Shown here piece by piece: positions 46,816-56,526 of a DNA stretch of 64,000 nucleotides. Location: contig NZ_JACYXE010000003.1 in the NCBI RefSeq assembly GCF_014857905.1, positions 248,001 through 312,000 on the forward strand, given 5' to 3'. Numbering within the stretch: the first letter of the stretch is position 1; every line of letters starts with the position of its first letter. Made by a program: the position numbers and the translations under genes. The notes beneath the pieces are model-generated. The model did not search any database. It was not told the origin of the DNA and saw only the letters and a list, made by a program, of their open reading frames with translations. The DNA comes from Agilicoccus flavus (lineage in GTDB: Bacteria; Actinomycetota; Actinomycetes; Actinomycetales; Dermatophilaceae).

Positions 46816-48086
46816 GCCTCGCGACGTTCGGCAACGACCTCTACACCGGCCGCCGGTCGATCGACTTCGTCGGCCGCCTGAAGCGCTGGATGCTCATCTC
46901 GCTCGCCATCCTCCTCGTCGTGGCCGCCGGGGTGGCGATCCGGGGGATCAACCTCGGCATCGAGTTCACCGGCGGTTCCGACTTCCGCGTGCCCGGCGTG
47001 AGCTCCACCGAGGGCTACGCCGACAAGGCGCGGGCCGTCGTGGAGGAGAAGGGTCGCGTCCCCGACGCGAGCTCGACGCTCATCGGCTCCGACACGGTGC
47101 GCGTCCAGACCGAGCGCCTCGACGACCGCCTCGCCCAGGACGTCGCCGGTGGGCTCGCCCAGGCGTTCGGGGTGCCGGTGGGGGACGTCACGTCGTCGGT
47201 CATCGGCCCGTCGTGGGGCGCGTCGGTCAGCCAGAAGGCGTTGCAGGCGCTCATCATCTTCCTGTTGCTCGTCACCCTCCTGCTCGCCGTCTACTTCCGG
47301 ACGTGGAAAATGGCGGCGGCGGCGCTCGTCGCCCTGGCGCACGACATCATCATCACGGTCGGGGTGTACGCCCTCGCCGGGTTCGAGGTGACCCCGGCGT
47401 CGATGATCGGGTTCCTCACGATTCTCGGGTACTCGCTCTACGACACCGTCGTCGTCTTCGACAAGGTGCGCGAGAACACGACGGAGGCGATGGCCACCGG
47501 CCGGATGACGTACTCCCAGGCCGCCAACCTCGCCGTCAACCAGACGCTGGTCCGCTCGATCAACACCTCGGTCGTCGCGCTGCTGCCCGTCGCGGTCATC
47601 CTCGTCACCGGGTTCACTCTCATCGGGCCGGGAACCCTGCTCGACCTGTCCCTCGCGCTGTTCGTCGGCATCGCCGTCGGCACCTACAGCTCCATCTTCG
47701 TCGCGACGCCGCTGCTCGCGTGGCTGCGCGAGAAGGAGCCGCGGATGAAGGCGCTGCACGAGCGGGTCGCCCGGTCCGGCCGCCCGACGCACATCGGGCC
47801 GGTCGCGCCGGCGGCCGCCGACGGAGCCCCCGAGGACTCGCGGGCCGCGGAGTCCGACGGCCCCGCCGCCGCGGACGCCGGCGCCGCCCACCCCGGGGGC
47901 GCGGCCCCCGACTCGGAGGGCGAGGGCGACGAGACCGGCGGTGGCGTCGACGCCGGTGACCCGGGTGACCCGGGTGACGCGGACGACGACGACACCGCCC
48001 GGACGGCCACGGGTCGGCGGATCCACCCGTCGCTGCTCGCCGACGAGGACCCGCCCCGGTCGCGGCGCGGACGGTCGGGCCGATGA
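46812..48086 (+). CDS. secF: Protein translocase subunit SecF
   Basis: 424 aa. IDFVGRLKRWMLISL, GINLGIEFTGGSDF (GEFTGG-type motif), and ILGYSLYDTVVVFDKVREN are diagnostic. Six membrane helices. After residue ~305 a long acidic Ala/Asp/Gly-rich cytosolic tail, including a 9-bp tandem repeat coding GDPGDPGDA. ATG overlaps secD's stop, and its stop overlaps apt's start. Confidence 0.95.
   Translation: MSLATFGNDLYTGRRSIDFVGRLKRWMLISLAILLVVAAGVAIRGINLGIEFTGGSDFRVPGVSSTEGYADKARAVVEEKGRVPDASSTLIGSDTVRVQTERLDDRLAQDVAGGLAQAFGVPVGDVTSSVIGPSWGASVSQKALQALIIFLLLVTLLLAVYFRTWKMAAAALVALAHDIIITVGVYALAGFEVTPASMIGFLTILGYSLYDTVVVFDKVRENTTEAMATGRMTYSQAANLAVNQTLVRSINTSVVALLPVAVILVTGFTLIGPGTLLDLSLALFVGIAVGTYSSIFVATPLLAWLREKEPRMKALHERVARSGRPTHIGPVAPAAADGAPEDSRAAESDGPAAADAGAAHPGGAAPDSEGEGDETGGGVDAGDPGDPGDADDDDTARTATGRRIHPSLLADEDPPRSRRGRSGR
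47955..47981. repeat. 9-bp tandem repeat in the secF tail
   Basis: Three copies of GGTGACCCG (last one GGTGACGCG) code Gly-Asp-Pro repeats in the acidic tail. Confidence 0.85.
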
Positions 48087-48646
48087 CGGGCCTCGCCGCC
48101 GGAGGGTCGGCATCCGCGGATCGCGGGAGCGTGCGCGGCCTCGTCGCCTCCCGGCTGCGCGAGATCCCCGACTACCCGGTGCCGGGCGTGACGTTCCGCG
48201 ACTTCACCCCGCTGCTCGCGGACGGCGCCGCCCTCGCGACCGTCGTCGCCGAGATCGCGGAGCGCTTCGCGGGCCGCGTCGACGTCGTCGCCGGCATCGA
48301 GGCCCGCGGCTTCATGATCGGGACCGCGGCCGCGGTCGGGCTCGGCGTCGGCTTCGTCCCGATCCGCAAGGCGGGCAAGCTCCCCGCCCCGTGCGTCTCC
48401 GCCTCCTACGACCTCGAGTACGGCAGCGCGACGATCGAGATGCACCGCGACGCGTTCCCGCCCGGCACGCGGGTGCTGCTCATCGACGACGTGCTCGCCA
48501 CCGGCGGCACGGCGCTGGCCGCGTGCCGGCTCGTCGACGAGGTCGGCGGGCTCGTCGTGGCGGTCGACGTCGTCGTCGAGATCGCGGGGCTCGGCGGCCG
48601 GGAACGCCTCGCCGGTCGAACCGTGGAGTCGCTGCTCGTCGTCTGA
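48083..48646 (+). CDS. apt: Adenine phosphoribosyltransferase
   Basis: 187 aa. Salvages adenine to AMP with PRPP. IPDYPVPGVTFRDFTPLL, GIEARGFMIG, and the PRPP-binding VLLIDDVLATGGTALA are intact. Coupled to secF by an ATGA overlap, as in the conserved secD-secF-apt-rel cluster. Confidence 0.96.
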   Translation: MTGLAAGGSASADRGSVRGLVASRLREIPDYPVPGVTFRDFTPLLADGAALATVVAEIAERFAGRVDVVAGIEARGFMIGTAAAVGLGVGFVPIRKAGKLPAPCVSASYDLEYGSATIEMHRDAFPPGTRVLLIDDVLATGGTALAACRLVDEVGGLVVAVDVVVEIAGLGGRERLAGRTVESLLVV

Positions 48647-48795
48647 GACGTACGCAGGCGTCCGTGGCCGCGGCGCCCGGTCACGGGGGGCCCGTCGGCG
48701 CGGTCGGCGAGCCGACCCGAGCCGGGACGGGGACTCGGGTGGGCATCGGGTGGGCATGTCGTCGACCGGCTCACGGTGCCGGGGCGCGCCACCAC

Positions 48796-48801
48796 TATCA
48801 T
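48796..48801 (+). promoter_or_regulatory. -10 element of rel (leaderless)
   Basis: TATCAT, 6 nt before the ATG of rel; no Shine-Dalgarno is present, so a leaderless mRNA is likely. Confidence 0.5.
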
Positions 48802-48807
48802 TTGTCC

Positions 48808-51225
48808 ATGAGCGAGGCCACCGAGCAGCCCGAGCCGCGGTCCGACGGACCGCGCGGCGGTGCCCGGCGTGGCCGAGGGCCCGGGTCCGCCGTGGAACCT
48901 GCCCGGCGCGGTCGTGCGTCGGCCGTCCCCACCGCGGCCCGGATGCGCGCCCGCCTCGCGCGGTTCGGCGCCCCGCGCAACGCGACGAACCCGACGATCG
49001 AGCCGCTGCTGCGCACGGTCCGCGCGAACCACCCCAAGGCCGACCTCGGGGTCATCGAGCGCGCGTACGCCCTCGCCGAGCGCGTCCACGACGGGCAGAT
49101 GCGCAAGAGCGGCGACGCCTACATCACGCACCCGCTCTCGGTCGCCAACATCCTCGCCGAGATCGGCATGCCCCCGACCACGCTCGCGGCCGCGCTCCTG
49201 CACGACACCGTCGAGGACACGTCGTACGCGCTCGATGACCTGCGCCGCGACTTCGGCGACGAGATCGCCATCCTCGTCGACGGCGTGACCAAGCTCGACA
49301 AGGTCGAGTACGGCGACGCGGCGCAGGCCGAGACGGTCCGCAAGATGATCCTCGCGGTGAGCCGCCACGTGCACGTGCTGCTCATCAAGCTCGCCGACCG
49401 TCTGCACAACGCGCGCACGTGGCGCTACGTCTCGCCCGCGAGCGCGCAGCGCAAGGCCAAGGAGACCCTCGAGATCTACGCGCCGCTGGCGCACCGGCTC
49501 GGCCTCAACACGATCAAGTGGGAACTCGAGGACCTGTCGTTCCAGACGCTCTACCCGAAGGTGTACGACGAGATCGTCCGGCTCGTGGCCGACCGCGCCC
49601 CCGAGCGGGAGGAGGAGCTGGCGGTGGTCAAGGCGGCGATCGTCGCCGACCTCAAGGAGGCGGGCATCACGGCGAACGTGAGCGGCCGCCCGAAGCACTA
49701 CTACTCCGTGTACCAGAAGATGATCGTCCGGGGCCGCGACTTCGAGGACATCCACGACCTCGTCGCCGTCCGTGTCCTCGTCGACAGCGTGCGGGACTGC
49801 TACTCGGTCCTGGGCTCGATGCACGCCCGGTTCCGCCCGATGCCGGGGCGGTTCAAGGACTACATCGCGTCCCCGAAGTTCAACATGTACCAGTCGCTGC
49901 ACACGACGGTCATCGGCCCCGGGGGCAAGCCGATCGAGATCCAGATCCGCACCAAGGACATGCACCACCGCGCCGAGTACGGCGTCGCGGCCCACTGGAA
50001 GTACAAGGACCTCGCGGGCGGCAAGGGCGCCGACCCGCTCGACGAGCTCAGCTGGCTGCGGCAGATCCTCGACTGGCAGCGCGAGACCGAGGACCCCAAG
50101 GAGTTCCTCGACAGCCTGCGCTTCGAGATCAACGCCAAGGAGGTGTTCGCGTTCACGCCCAAGGGCGGCGCGATCACGCTCCCCAAGGGCTCGACGCCCA
50201 TCGACTTCGCCTACGCCGTGCACACCGAGGTCGGCCACTACTGCATCGGCGCCCGCGTCAACGGCCGCCTCGTGCCCCTGCACACGGTCCTCGACAACGG
50301 CGACCAGGTCGAGATCCTCACGAGCCGCGCCGACGGGGCGGGCCCCTCGCGCGACTGGCTCGACATCGCCCGCAGCCCCCGCGCCCTGTCGAAGATCCGC
50401 CAGTGGTTCAGCAAGGAGCGGCGCGAGGAGTCGATCGAGCGGGGCAAGGAGGCCATCGTCAAGGCCATGCGCCGCCGCAACCTGCCGTTGACGCGTCTCA
50501 TGACGGCGGAGCGGTTGACCGACCTCGCTGCGAGCTGGCACTACACCGACGTCGACGCCCTGTACGCCGCCGTGGGCGAGAAGCACCTGTCGGCGCAGGC
50601 GTTCATCGACCGGCTCGTCGCCTCCTACGGTGGGGAGGAGGGCGCGACGGAGGACCTCGCCGAGGCCACCGTGCCGGGGCGGCGGCAGGCCGTCCGCTCG
50701 GCGGGCGATCCCGGCATCGTCATCGGCGACGGCGTGACGGGCGTGTGGTCCAAGCTCGCGCAGTGCTGCACCCCGGTGCCGGGCGACGACATCATCGGCT
50801 TCACCACCCGCAGCCAGGGCGTGTCGGTGCACCGGCGCAACTGCGTCAACGCCGAGCTCCTGCAGGAGCACCCTGAGCGGCTCGTCGACGTGAGCTGGGC
50901 CGAGGGCAGCGAGAACGTCGCGGACGGTCGGTCGTTCCGCGTGCAGGTGCAGATCGTCGGGCTCAACCGGAAGTCGCTGCTCGCCGACATCACCAAGGCG
51001 CTGGCCGACGAGAGGATCGACATCATCACCGCGAACGTCGCGACGAAGACCGACCGGCAGGCGCGCTCGACCTTCGTCTTCGACATGGGCGACCCCAGCC
51101 ACCTCGAGCACGTGCTGCGCACCCTGCGGGCCGTCGACCACGTCATCGAGGTCGAGCGGGTGACCGGTGACCGGCCGCGGTCGCGCCCGGGTCACCGGGC
51201 CGTGGCCGACCGCGCCGGGGCCTGA
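48808..51225 (+). CDS. rel: Bifunctional (p)ppGpp synthetase/hydrolase
   Basis: 805 aa RSH enzyme of the stringent response. HD hydrolase domain with LLHDTVEDT and LADRLHNARTWRY; synthetase domain with RFKDYIASPKFNMYQSLHTTV and EIQIRT; TGS domain (VFAFTPKGGAITLPKGSTPIDFAYAVHTEVG); Zn-finger-like AQCCTPVPGDDI; and a C-terminal ACT domain. Both active sites appear intact. A ~60-residue basic N-terminal extension precedes the HD domain. Confidence 0.96.
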   Translation: MSEATEQPEPRSDGPRGGARRGRGPGSAVEPARRGRASAVPTAARMRARLARFGAPRNATNPTIEPLLRTVRANHPKADLGVIERAYALAERVHDGQMRKSGDAYITHPLSVANILAEIGMPPTTLAAALLHDTVEDTSYALDDLRRDFGDEIAILVDGVTKLDKVEYGDAAQAETVRKMILAVSRHVHVLLIKLADRLHNARTWRYVSPASAQRKAKETLEIYAPLAHRLGLNTIKWELEDLSFQTLYPKVYDEIVRLVADRAPEREEELAVVKAAIVADLKEAGITANVSGRPKHYYSVYQKMIVRGRDFEDIHDLVAVRVLVDSVRDCYSVLGSMHARFRPMPGRFKDYIASPKFNMYQSLHTTVIGPGGKPIEIQIRTKDMHHRAEYGVAAHWKYKDLAGGKGADPLDELSWLRQILDWQRETEDPKEFLDSLRFEINAKEVFAFTPKGGAITLPKGSTPIDFAYAVHTEVGHYCIGARVNGRLVPLHTVLDNGDQVEILTSRADGAGPSRDWLDIARSPRALSKIRQWFSKERREESIERGKEAIVKAMRRRNLPLTRLMTAERLTDLAASWHYTDVDALYAAVGEKHLSAQAFIDRLVASYGGEEGATEDLAEATVPGRRQAVRSAGDPGIVIGDGVTGVWSKLAQCCTPVPGDDIIGFTTRSQGVSVHRRNCVNAELLQEHPERLVDVSWAEGSENVADGRSFRVQVQIVGLNRKSLLADITKALADERIDIITANVATKTDRQARSTFVFDMGDPSHLEHVLRTLRAVDHVIEVERVTGDRPRSRPGHRAVADRAGA

Positions 51226-51301
51226 CCCGGCGGTCGGCGCCGCCCGTGCTCCCGCCGCGCCGCGGGGCCGGCAGGTGAGCCGGGTCGCCCTCCCGGGTGG
51301 A

Positions 51302-51307
51302 TAGGGT
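51302..51307 (+). promoter_or_regulatory. -10 element of the alanine/glycine symporter
   Basis: TAGGGT, 39 nt before the start codon. GAAAGG serves as ribosome site. Confidence 0.4.
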
Positions 51308-51346
51308 GCACGCAACGCTCGCCCCCTCCGCTCGAAAGGCCCCTCG

Positions 51347-52855
51347 ATGGACGCCGTCGAAGACCTCGTCACCGCCGCCAACGACGCGCTGACCGGTTAC
51401 CTGCTCGTCCCGCTCCTGGCGATCGCGGGGCTGTGGTTCACGTTCCGGGTGCGCGGGATGCAGTTCCGCAGCGGCCGCACGATGCTGCGGGTCCTCTTCG
51501 ACTCCCGGTCCGGGGCCGGGGAGGGCGTGTCGTCCTTCCAGGCGTTCTGCATCAGCCTCGCGTCGCGCGTGGGCACCGGGAACATCGCCGGGGTCGCGAT
51601 CGCACTGGCCCTCGGCGGCCCGGGCGCCATCTTCTGGATGTGGGTCATGGCGCTGCTCGGCATGGCGACCGCGTTCGTCGAGGCCACGCTCGCCCAGATC
51701 TACAAGCAGCCGCACCACGACGGCACGTTCCGCGGCGGCCCGGCCTACTACATGCAGCGCGGCCTCGGGGCCCGCCCGATGGGCATCGTCTTCGCGATCT
51801 GCCTCATCTTCACGTTCGGCGTCGCGTTCCAGATGGTCCAGGCGAACACGATCAGCCAGGTGCTCGCGAACGGGCACGGCGTCGCGCCGATGTGGTCGGC
51901 CGTCATCCTCGTCGTGCTCACCGGCGTCATCATCTTCGGCGGCCTCAAGGCCATCGCCCGCGTCACCGAGATCGTCGCCCCCGCGATGGCCCTGCTCTAC
52001 TTCCTCCTCGCCGTGGGCGTGCTGATCATCCACATCACGGCGGTCCCCGACGCGTTCATGCAGATCATCAAGGGCGCGTTCGGCCTCGACCCGGCGCTCG
52101 CCGGCGTCGGCGGCGGCATGGTCGCCGCGCTCATGAACGGCGTGAAGCGCGGCATGTTCAGCAACGAGGCCGGCATGGGCTCGGCCCCGAACGCGGCGGC
52201 GACGGCGACGACCTCCCACCCCGCCCATCAGGGCATCATCCAGGCGGCGGGCGTCTTCGTCGACACGATCGTCGTCTGCACGGCGACCGCCGTGATGATC
52301 CTGCTCGCCGCGCCCGGCGTCTACACCCCGGGCGTGACGACGAAGGACGACGCCGGCGCGGCCCTCACGCAGAGCGCCCTCGCCTCCAGCCTCGGCGACT
52401 GGGTCGTGCCCGTCATGACGGTGCTCATCTTCGTCTTCGCCTTCAGCTCGGTGCTGGGCAACACGACCTACGCCGAGATCAACGTCGACTTCCTGCGCGG
52501 CGGGCGGATCGGCGACGTCGTGCTGCGCCTCGTCGTCGTCGCCTCCGTGTTCGTCGGCGCGCTGACGAGCCTGTCCTTCGTCTGGTCCCTCGCCGACGTC
52601 GCGATGACGTTCATGGCCGTCATCAACCTGATCGCGCTCTTCCTGCTCGGCAAGTACGCCGTGGCCGCGCTGGGCGACCTCGAACGTCACCGCGCCGACC
52701 CCGTCAAGGCCCGCTACGTCCTCGACGAGCTGCCGTCCCGACCGCGGGGGATCGTCGACGGGGTGTGGCCCGAGGACGGACCCGACGTCACCGACACCGC
52801 CGGAGTCACGGGACCGACGGGGGAGGGCCGAGAGACCCCGCGTCGGCGAGGGTGA
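51347..52855 (+). CDS. Alanine/glycine:Na+ symporter (AGCS family)
   Basis: 502 aa with about ten membrane helices. SRVGTGNIAGVAIALALGGPGAIFWMWVMA is the AGCS signature; RGGPAYYMQRGLG and MFSNEAGMGSAPNAAAT follow. Imports D/L-alanine or glycine with sodium. The last 50 bp overlap the convergent lacI 3' end. It starts a block of transport genes between rel and DUF349. Confidence 0.93.
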   Translation: MDAVEDLVTAANDALTGYLLVPLLAIAGLWFTFRVRGMQFRSGRTMLRVLFDSRSGAGEGVSSFQAFCISLASRVGTGNIAGVAIALALGGPGAIFWMWVMALLGMATAFVEATLAQIYKQPHHDGTFRGGPAYYMQRGLGARPMGIVFAICLIFTFGVAFQMVQANTISQVLANGHGVAPMWSAVILVVLTGVIIFGGLKAIARVTEIVAPAMALLYFLLAVGVLIIHITAVPDAFMQIIKGAFGLDPALAGVGGGMVAALMNGVKRGMFSNEAGMGSAPNAAATATTSHPAHQGIIQAAGVFVDTIVVCTATAVMILLAAPGVYTPGVTTKDDAGAALTQSALASSLGDWVVPVMTVLIFVFAFSSVLGNTTYAEINVDFLRGGRIGDVVLRLVVVASVFVGALTSLSFVWSLADVAMTFMAVINLIALFLLGKYAVAALGDLERHRADPVKARYVLDELPSRPRGIVDGVWPEDGPDVTDTAGVTGPTGEGRETPRRRG

Positions 52856-53885
52856 ACGGCACGCGCGTCGTGCCGGTCGGCCCCGGGCTCGCCCGGGCGT
52901 CGAGCAGGAGTTCCACCGCCAGCGTGCCCATCGCCTCGTACGGCAGGGCCGCGCTCGCGAGCACGGGGTCGAGCCACCGGGCGAGGAAGCTGTCGTCGAA
53001 GGACACGACCGAGAGGTCGCGCGGCACGTCGAGCCGGCGGCGCGCGGCGGCCTCGTAGACGCCGAGCGCGGCCCGGTCGTTGAGGGCGACGACGGCGGTA
53101 GGCCCGTGGGGGTCCCCCAGGACGGGCTCGAGGGCGTCGCGGACCGGCCCGGGCCACCAGGGCACCTCGTCGTGCCCGTGCAGGGCCCACCCGTGGGCGG
53201 CCAGCTCGGCGCGCAGGGCGTCCCGCCGCTCGAGTCCGCCGGGACCCCCTGGGACCGTCTCGCCCACGAGCCGGATGCCGGTGGTGTGACCCGCCTCGAG
53301 CAGCGCCCGCGCCACGAGCCGGCCCGCCTGGGCGTCGTCGGGCACCACGGCGGCGACCGCCGTGGGCGGAGTGGGCGCGTCGGCGGCCCCGCTGCGGGGC
53401 TGCCCGGGCTCGGCGGCCTCGGCGGGTGCGGGGGTGGCGTTGAGGAGGACGACGCGCTCGCCGGCGAGGTCGGGCGGGACCCGGATCTCGCGGCGCTGCG
53501 CGGGCGCGAGGACGTAGCCGTCGACGCCCTGGTCCAGGAGCCGCCGGAGGACCTCCTGCTCGACCGCCTCGTCGCCGCCGGTCTCGGCGACGAAGAGGAG
53601 ATGCCCGCGGTCCCGCGCCGCCGTCGTCGCGGCCTGCACGAACCGGCCGGTGAACGGGTCGCTGGCCAGGGCGTCGGTGACCAGCGCGAGGGTCTGGGTG
53701 CGCGCCGACGCCAGGGAGTGGGCGAGCCGGTTCGGGCGGTACCCGAGGTCGGCCGCCGCAGCCCGCACCCGCGCCGTGGTCGACCCGGAGATCCGGGCCT
53801 GTCGGCCGGCGAGGACGAGCGAGGCGGTGGCGCGCGAGACCCCGCACGCGTCGGCGACGTCCTGCAGGGTCGGGCGGCGGGGCAT
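52806..53885 (-). CDS. LacI-family repressor of the alpha-galactoside operon
   Basis: 359 aa. HTH PTLQDVADACGVSRATASLVL and hinge GYRPNRLAHSLASARTQTLALV are typical. The sugar-binding core has FVAETGGDEAVEQE, VALNDRAALG and VSFDDSFLARWLDP. An Ala/Pro-rich insert (residues ~153-175) is unusual. Divergent from an alpha-galactosidase gene with a near-perfect LacI operator, so it probably represses that operon until an alpha-galactoside appears. 3' end overlaps the symporter gene by 50 bp. Confidence 0.92.
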   Translation of the reverse strand: MPRRPTLQDVADACGVSRATASLVLAGRQARISGSTTARVRAAAADLGYRPNRLAHSLASARTQTLALVTDALASDPFTGRFVQAATTAARDRGHLLFVAETGGDEAVEQEVLRRLLDQGVDGYVLAPAQRREIRVPPDLAGERVVLLNATPAPAEAAEPGQPRSGAADAPTPPTAVAAVVPDDAQAGRLVARALLEAGHTTGIRLVGETVPGGPGGLERRDALRAELAAHGWALHGHDEVPWWPGPVRDALEPVLGDPHGPTAVVALNDRAALGVYEAAARRRLDVPRDLSVVSFDDSFLARWLDPVLASAALPYEAMGTLAVELLLDARASPGPTGTTRVPFTLADAGSLGPPPSVP

Positions 53886-54074
53886 GGGTCACCTCCGGGT
53901 GGGGATCGGAGGCGCCGGGCTCCGACGACGACGGGACGCCGAAATCTACCGCGGACCGGCGCCCTCGGCTCGTTCCGACCGGTGAGCCGCAGCCGCTGCC
54001 GGCGACCGGTCCGCCCGCCCCCCGGCCTCCGGCGGAGTGGGGTCTCGCCGCGGTGACATCGCGCCGTCGGGGTC

Positions 54075-54122
54075 TTGACACCGCGTCCGACCGCCCGCCA
54101 GGATCTGCTAAACCGGTTGAGC
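54075..54122 (+). promoter_or_regulatory. Promoter and LacI operator of the alpha-galactosidase operon
   Basis: TTGACA (54075-54080), spacer 18, CAGGAT (54099-54104), then GCTAAACCGGTTGAGC (54107-54122), a 16-bp dyad centred on CCGG with one mismatched pair. A central CG dinucleotide is typical of LacI-family sites. Repressor binding here would block transcription start. Confidence 0.7.
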
Positions 54123-54179
54123 GCACGGAACTGTGTGGTGCCGACCGATGTTCCCCTCACCCTCGGCACAGGAGCAGCG

Positions 54180-56450
54180 ATGCCCACGGACGCCTTCGGC
54201 GCACCCCACGCGACCACGATCCACCTGAGGGCGGCGGGCGTCTCGGTGCTGCTCGCCGTGCCCCGGGACGGCCTGCCCGTCGTCGCCCACTGGGGGGCCG
54301 ACGTCGGCGCGCTCACCGCGCAGGAGGCGGCCGACCTGCTGGTGGCCTCGCTGCCCCAGACGGCGCCGAGCAGCGTCGACGCGCCCCGGCCGGTGTCGCT
54401 CCTGCCCGAGCCGCACCACGCCTGGTCCGGGCGCCCCGGCCTGTCGGGCTCGCGCGCCGGCGCGGACTGGGCGACGGACTTCACCGTGCACACCGCGGCT
54501 CTCGACGGCGCGCCGGTCGAGCTGGGCGGCGGGCACACCGAGCGCGACCACGGGGGCCGACTCGAGGTCGACGCCGTCGACGAGCAGACCGACCTGCGGC
54601 TCACCCTCGAGGTCGAGCTGCTGCCCTCCGGGCTGCTGCGCAGCCGGGCGACCCTGCTCAACACGGGGGAGGAGTACGCCCTCGACGACCTCGTGCTCGC
54701 CTACCCCGTGCCCGGTCACGCCCGCGAGCTCCTCGACTTCGGCGGCCGGTGGGGCAAGGAGAAGACCCCGCAGCGGTCGGTCCTGCACACGGGGACCCAC
54801 CTGCGGGAGGGGCGCCGCGGCCGCACCGGCGCCGACGCCGCCGGCATGGTGCACCTCGGCGAGGCGGGCTTCGGCTTCCGCTCCGGGGCGATCTGGGCCG
54901 TCCACGTGGGGTTCTCGGGCAACCACACCCACTACGCGGAGCGGACGTCCGCGGGCGTGCAGGTCGCGGGCGGCGGGGAGCTGCTGCTGCCCGGCGAGGT
55001 GCGCCTGGCCCGGGGCGAGTCCTACGCCTCGCCGTGGGTGTACGGCAGCTACGGCGTCGGACTCGACGCGGTCGCCGGCCGCATCCACGCCTGGCTGCGC
55101 TCCCGCCCCGGGCACGTCGACGTCGACCGGCCCGTCACCCTCAACGTGTGGGAGGCCGTCTACTTCGACCACGACCTCGACCGCCTGCGCGACCTCGCCG
55201 ACCGCGCCGCCGCCCTCGGCGTCGAGCGATACGTGCTCGACGACGGCTGGTTCGGGTCGCGCCGCGACGACTTCTCCGGCCTCGGCGACTGGGTCGTCAG
55301 CCCGGACGCGTGGCCGGACGGCCTGGGCCCGCTCGTCGACCACGTGACCGGGCTGGGGATGCAGTTCGGTCTGTGGTTCGAGCCCGAGATGGTCAACGAG
55401 GACTCCGACGTCGCGCGCGCCCACCCGGAGTGGATCATGGCCGCGCGCCGGGAGCTGCCGCCGCGGGCGCGCCACCAGCAGGTCCTCGACCTCGCCATCG
55501 AAGAGTGCTGGACCTACGTCCGCGACGCCATGGACGCGATCCTCACCGAGTACGACATCTCCTACATCAAGTGGGACCACAACCGCGACCTCGTCGAGGC
55601 CGGCAACCGCACGGACCACGGACGCCCCGCCGTGCACGCCCAGACGCTCGCCTACTACCGGCTCGTGGACGACCTCAAGGCCCGGCACCCGGGGCTGGAG
55701 ATCGAGTCGTGCAGCTCGGGCGGTGCGCGCGTCGACCTCAGGGCGATGGAGCGGTGCGACCGGGTGTGGACCTCCGACTGCATCGACCCCCTCGAGCGGC
55801 AGCAGATGAACCGGTGGACGATGCAGCTCCTCCCGCCCGAGCTGCTCGGCAGTCACGTCGCCTCGGGACGGTCGCACACGACGGGGCGGGTCCACGACCT
55901 GTCGTTCCGGGCGGGCACGGCCGTGCTCGGCCATTTCGGCATCGAATGGGACCTCGCGAAGGCGACGCCGGCCGAGATCGACGAGCTGCGCTCGTGGATC
56001 GCCTACTACCGCGGCCGCCGCGCCCAGCTGCTGGGTGGAGACCTCGTCCGGGTCGACACGGCCGACGACACCCTCAACGTGTACGGCGTCGTCTCGCCCG
56101 ACCAGCGTGACGCGACGTTCTTCGCGGCGACGACGGGGCGCAGCGACGTCGCCCCGCGCCCCCGCCTCCTCCTGCCCGGCCTCGACCCCGGGACCCGCTA
56201 CCGCGTGCAGCCCGTCGTCGTCGGGGCGACGCCCTCGGGCCTGCGCCCGCCGCCCTGGTGGCGCGTGCAGGACGCGGAGGGGGCGAGCACGGCCCCGAGC
56301 GCCGCCGGCGGCCCGCGCGTCGTCGACGTCCTGTCGGACACCCGCCTGCCGGGGGGCGTCTTCACCGGGGCGGCCCTCGCCGCCGCCGGACTCCAGTCCC
56401 CCCTCGTCGACCCCGACCAGGTGGTGCTCTACGAGGTCGCCGCCCTCTGA
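54180..56450 (+). CDS. Alpha-galactosidase, GH36
   Basis: 756 aa. Hydrolyses terminal alpha-galactosides such as melibiose or raffinose. The TIM barrel has ERYVLDDGWFGSRRDD, the nucleophile Asp in YIKWDHNRD, the CSSGGARVDLRAM loop and the acid/base Asp in TSDCIDPLERQ. An N-terminal beta-supersandwich domain precedes it. No signal peptide, so cytosolic; acts on sugars brought in by the downstream ABC importer. The ATG follows AGGAGC. Confidence 0.94.
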   Translation: MPTDAFGAPHATTIHLRAAGVSVLLAVPRDGLPVVAHWGADVGALTAQEAADLLVASLPQTAPSSVDAPRPVSLLPEPHHAWSGRPGLSGSRAGADWATDFTVHTAALDGAPVELGGGHTERDHGGRLEVDAVDEQTDLRLTLEVELLPSGLLRSRATLLNTGEEYALDDLVLAYPVPGHARELLDFGGRWGKEKTPQRSVLHTGTHLREGRRGRTGADAAGMVHLGEAGFGFRSGAIWAVHVGFSGNHTHYAERTSAGVQVAGGGELLLPGEVRLARGESYASPWVYGSYGVGLDAVAGRIHAWLRSRPGHVDVDRPVTLNVWEAVYFDHDLDRLRDLADRAAALGVERYVLDDGWFGSRRDDFSGLGDWVVSPDAWPDGLGPLVDHVTGLGMQFGLWFEPEMVNEDSDVARAHPEWIMAARRELPPRARHQQVLDLAIEECWTYVRDAMDAILTEYDISYIKWDHNRDLVEAGNRTDHGRPAVHAQTLAYYRLVDDLKARHPGLEIESCSSGGARVDLRAMERCDRVWTSDCIDPLERQQMNRWTMQLLPPELLGSHVASGRSHTTGRVHDLSFRAGTAVLGHFGIEWDLAKATPAEIDELRSWIAYYRGRRAQLLGGDLVRVDTADDTLNVYGVVSPDQRDATFFAATTGRSDVAPRPRLLLPGLDPGTRYRVQPVVVGATPSGLRPPPWWRVQDAEGASTAPSAAGGPRVVDVLSDTRLPGGVFTGAALAAAGLQSPLVDPDQVVLYEVAAL

Positions 56451-56526
56451 GCGGACGCGGCCGTCGGCCGCCCCGGCGCGGCACCGCTCGGCGACGCGCC
56501 CCCTCCCCGAGAAGAAGGTCTCGACG

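Noticed and set aside
51143-54664. 1173-codon minus-strand frame over the symporter, lacI and alpha-galactosidase
   Set aside because: Only the 52806-53885 part in a different frame is a real gene (LacI); the rest is a GC-rich shadow frame.
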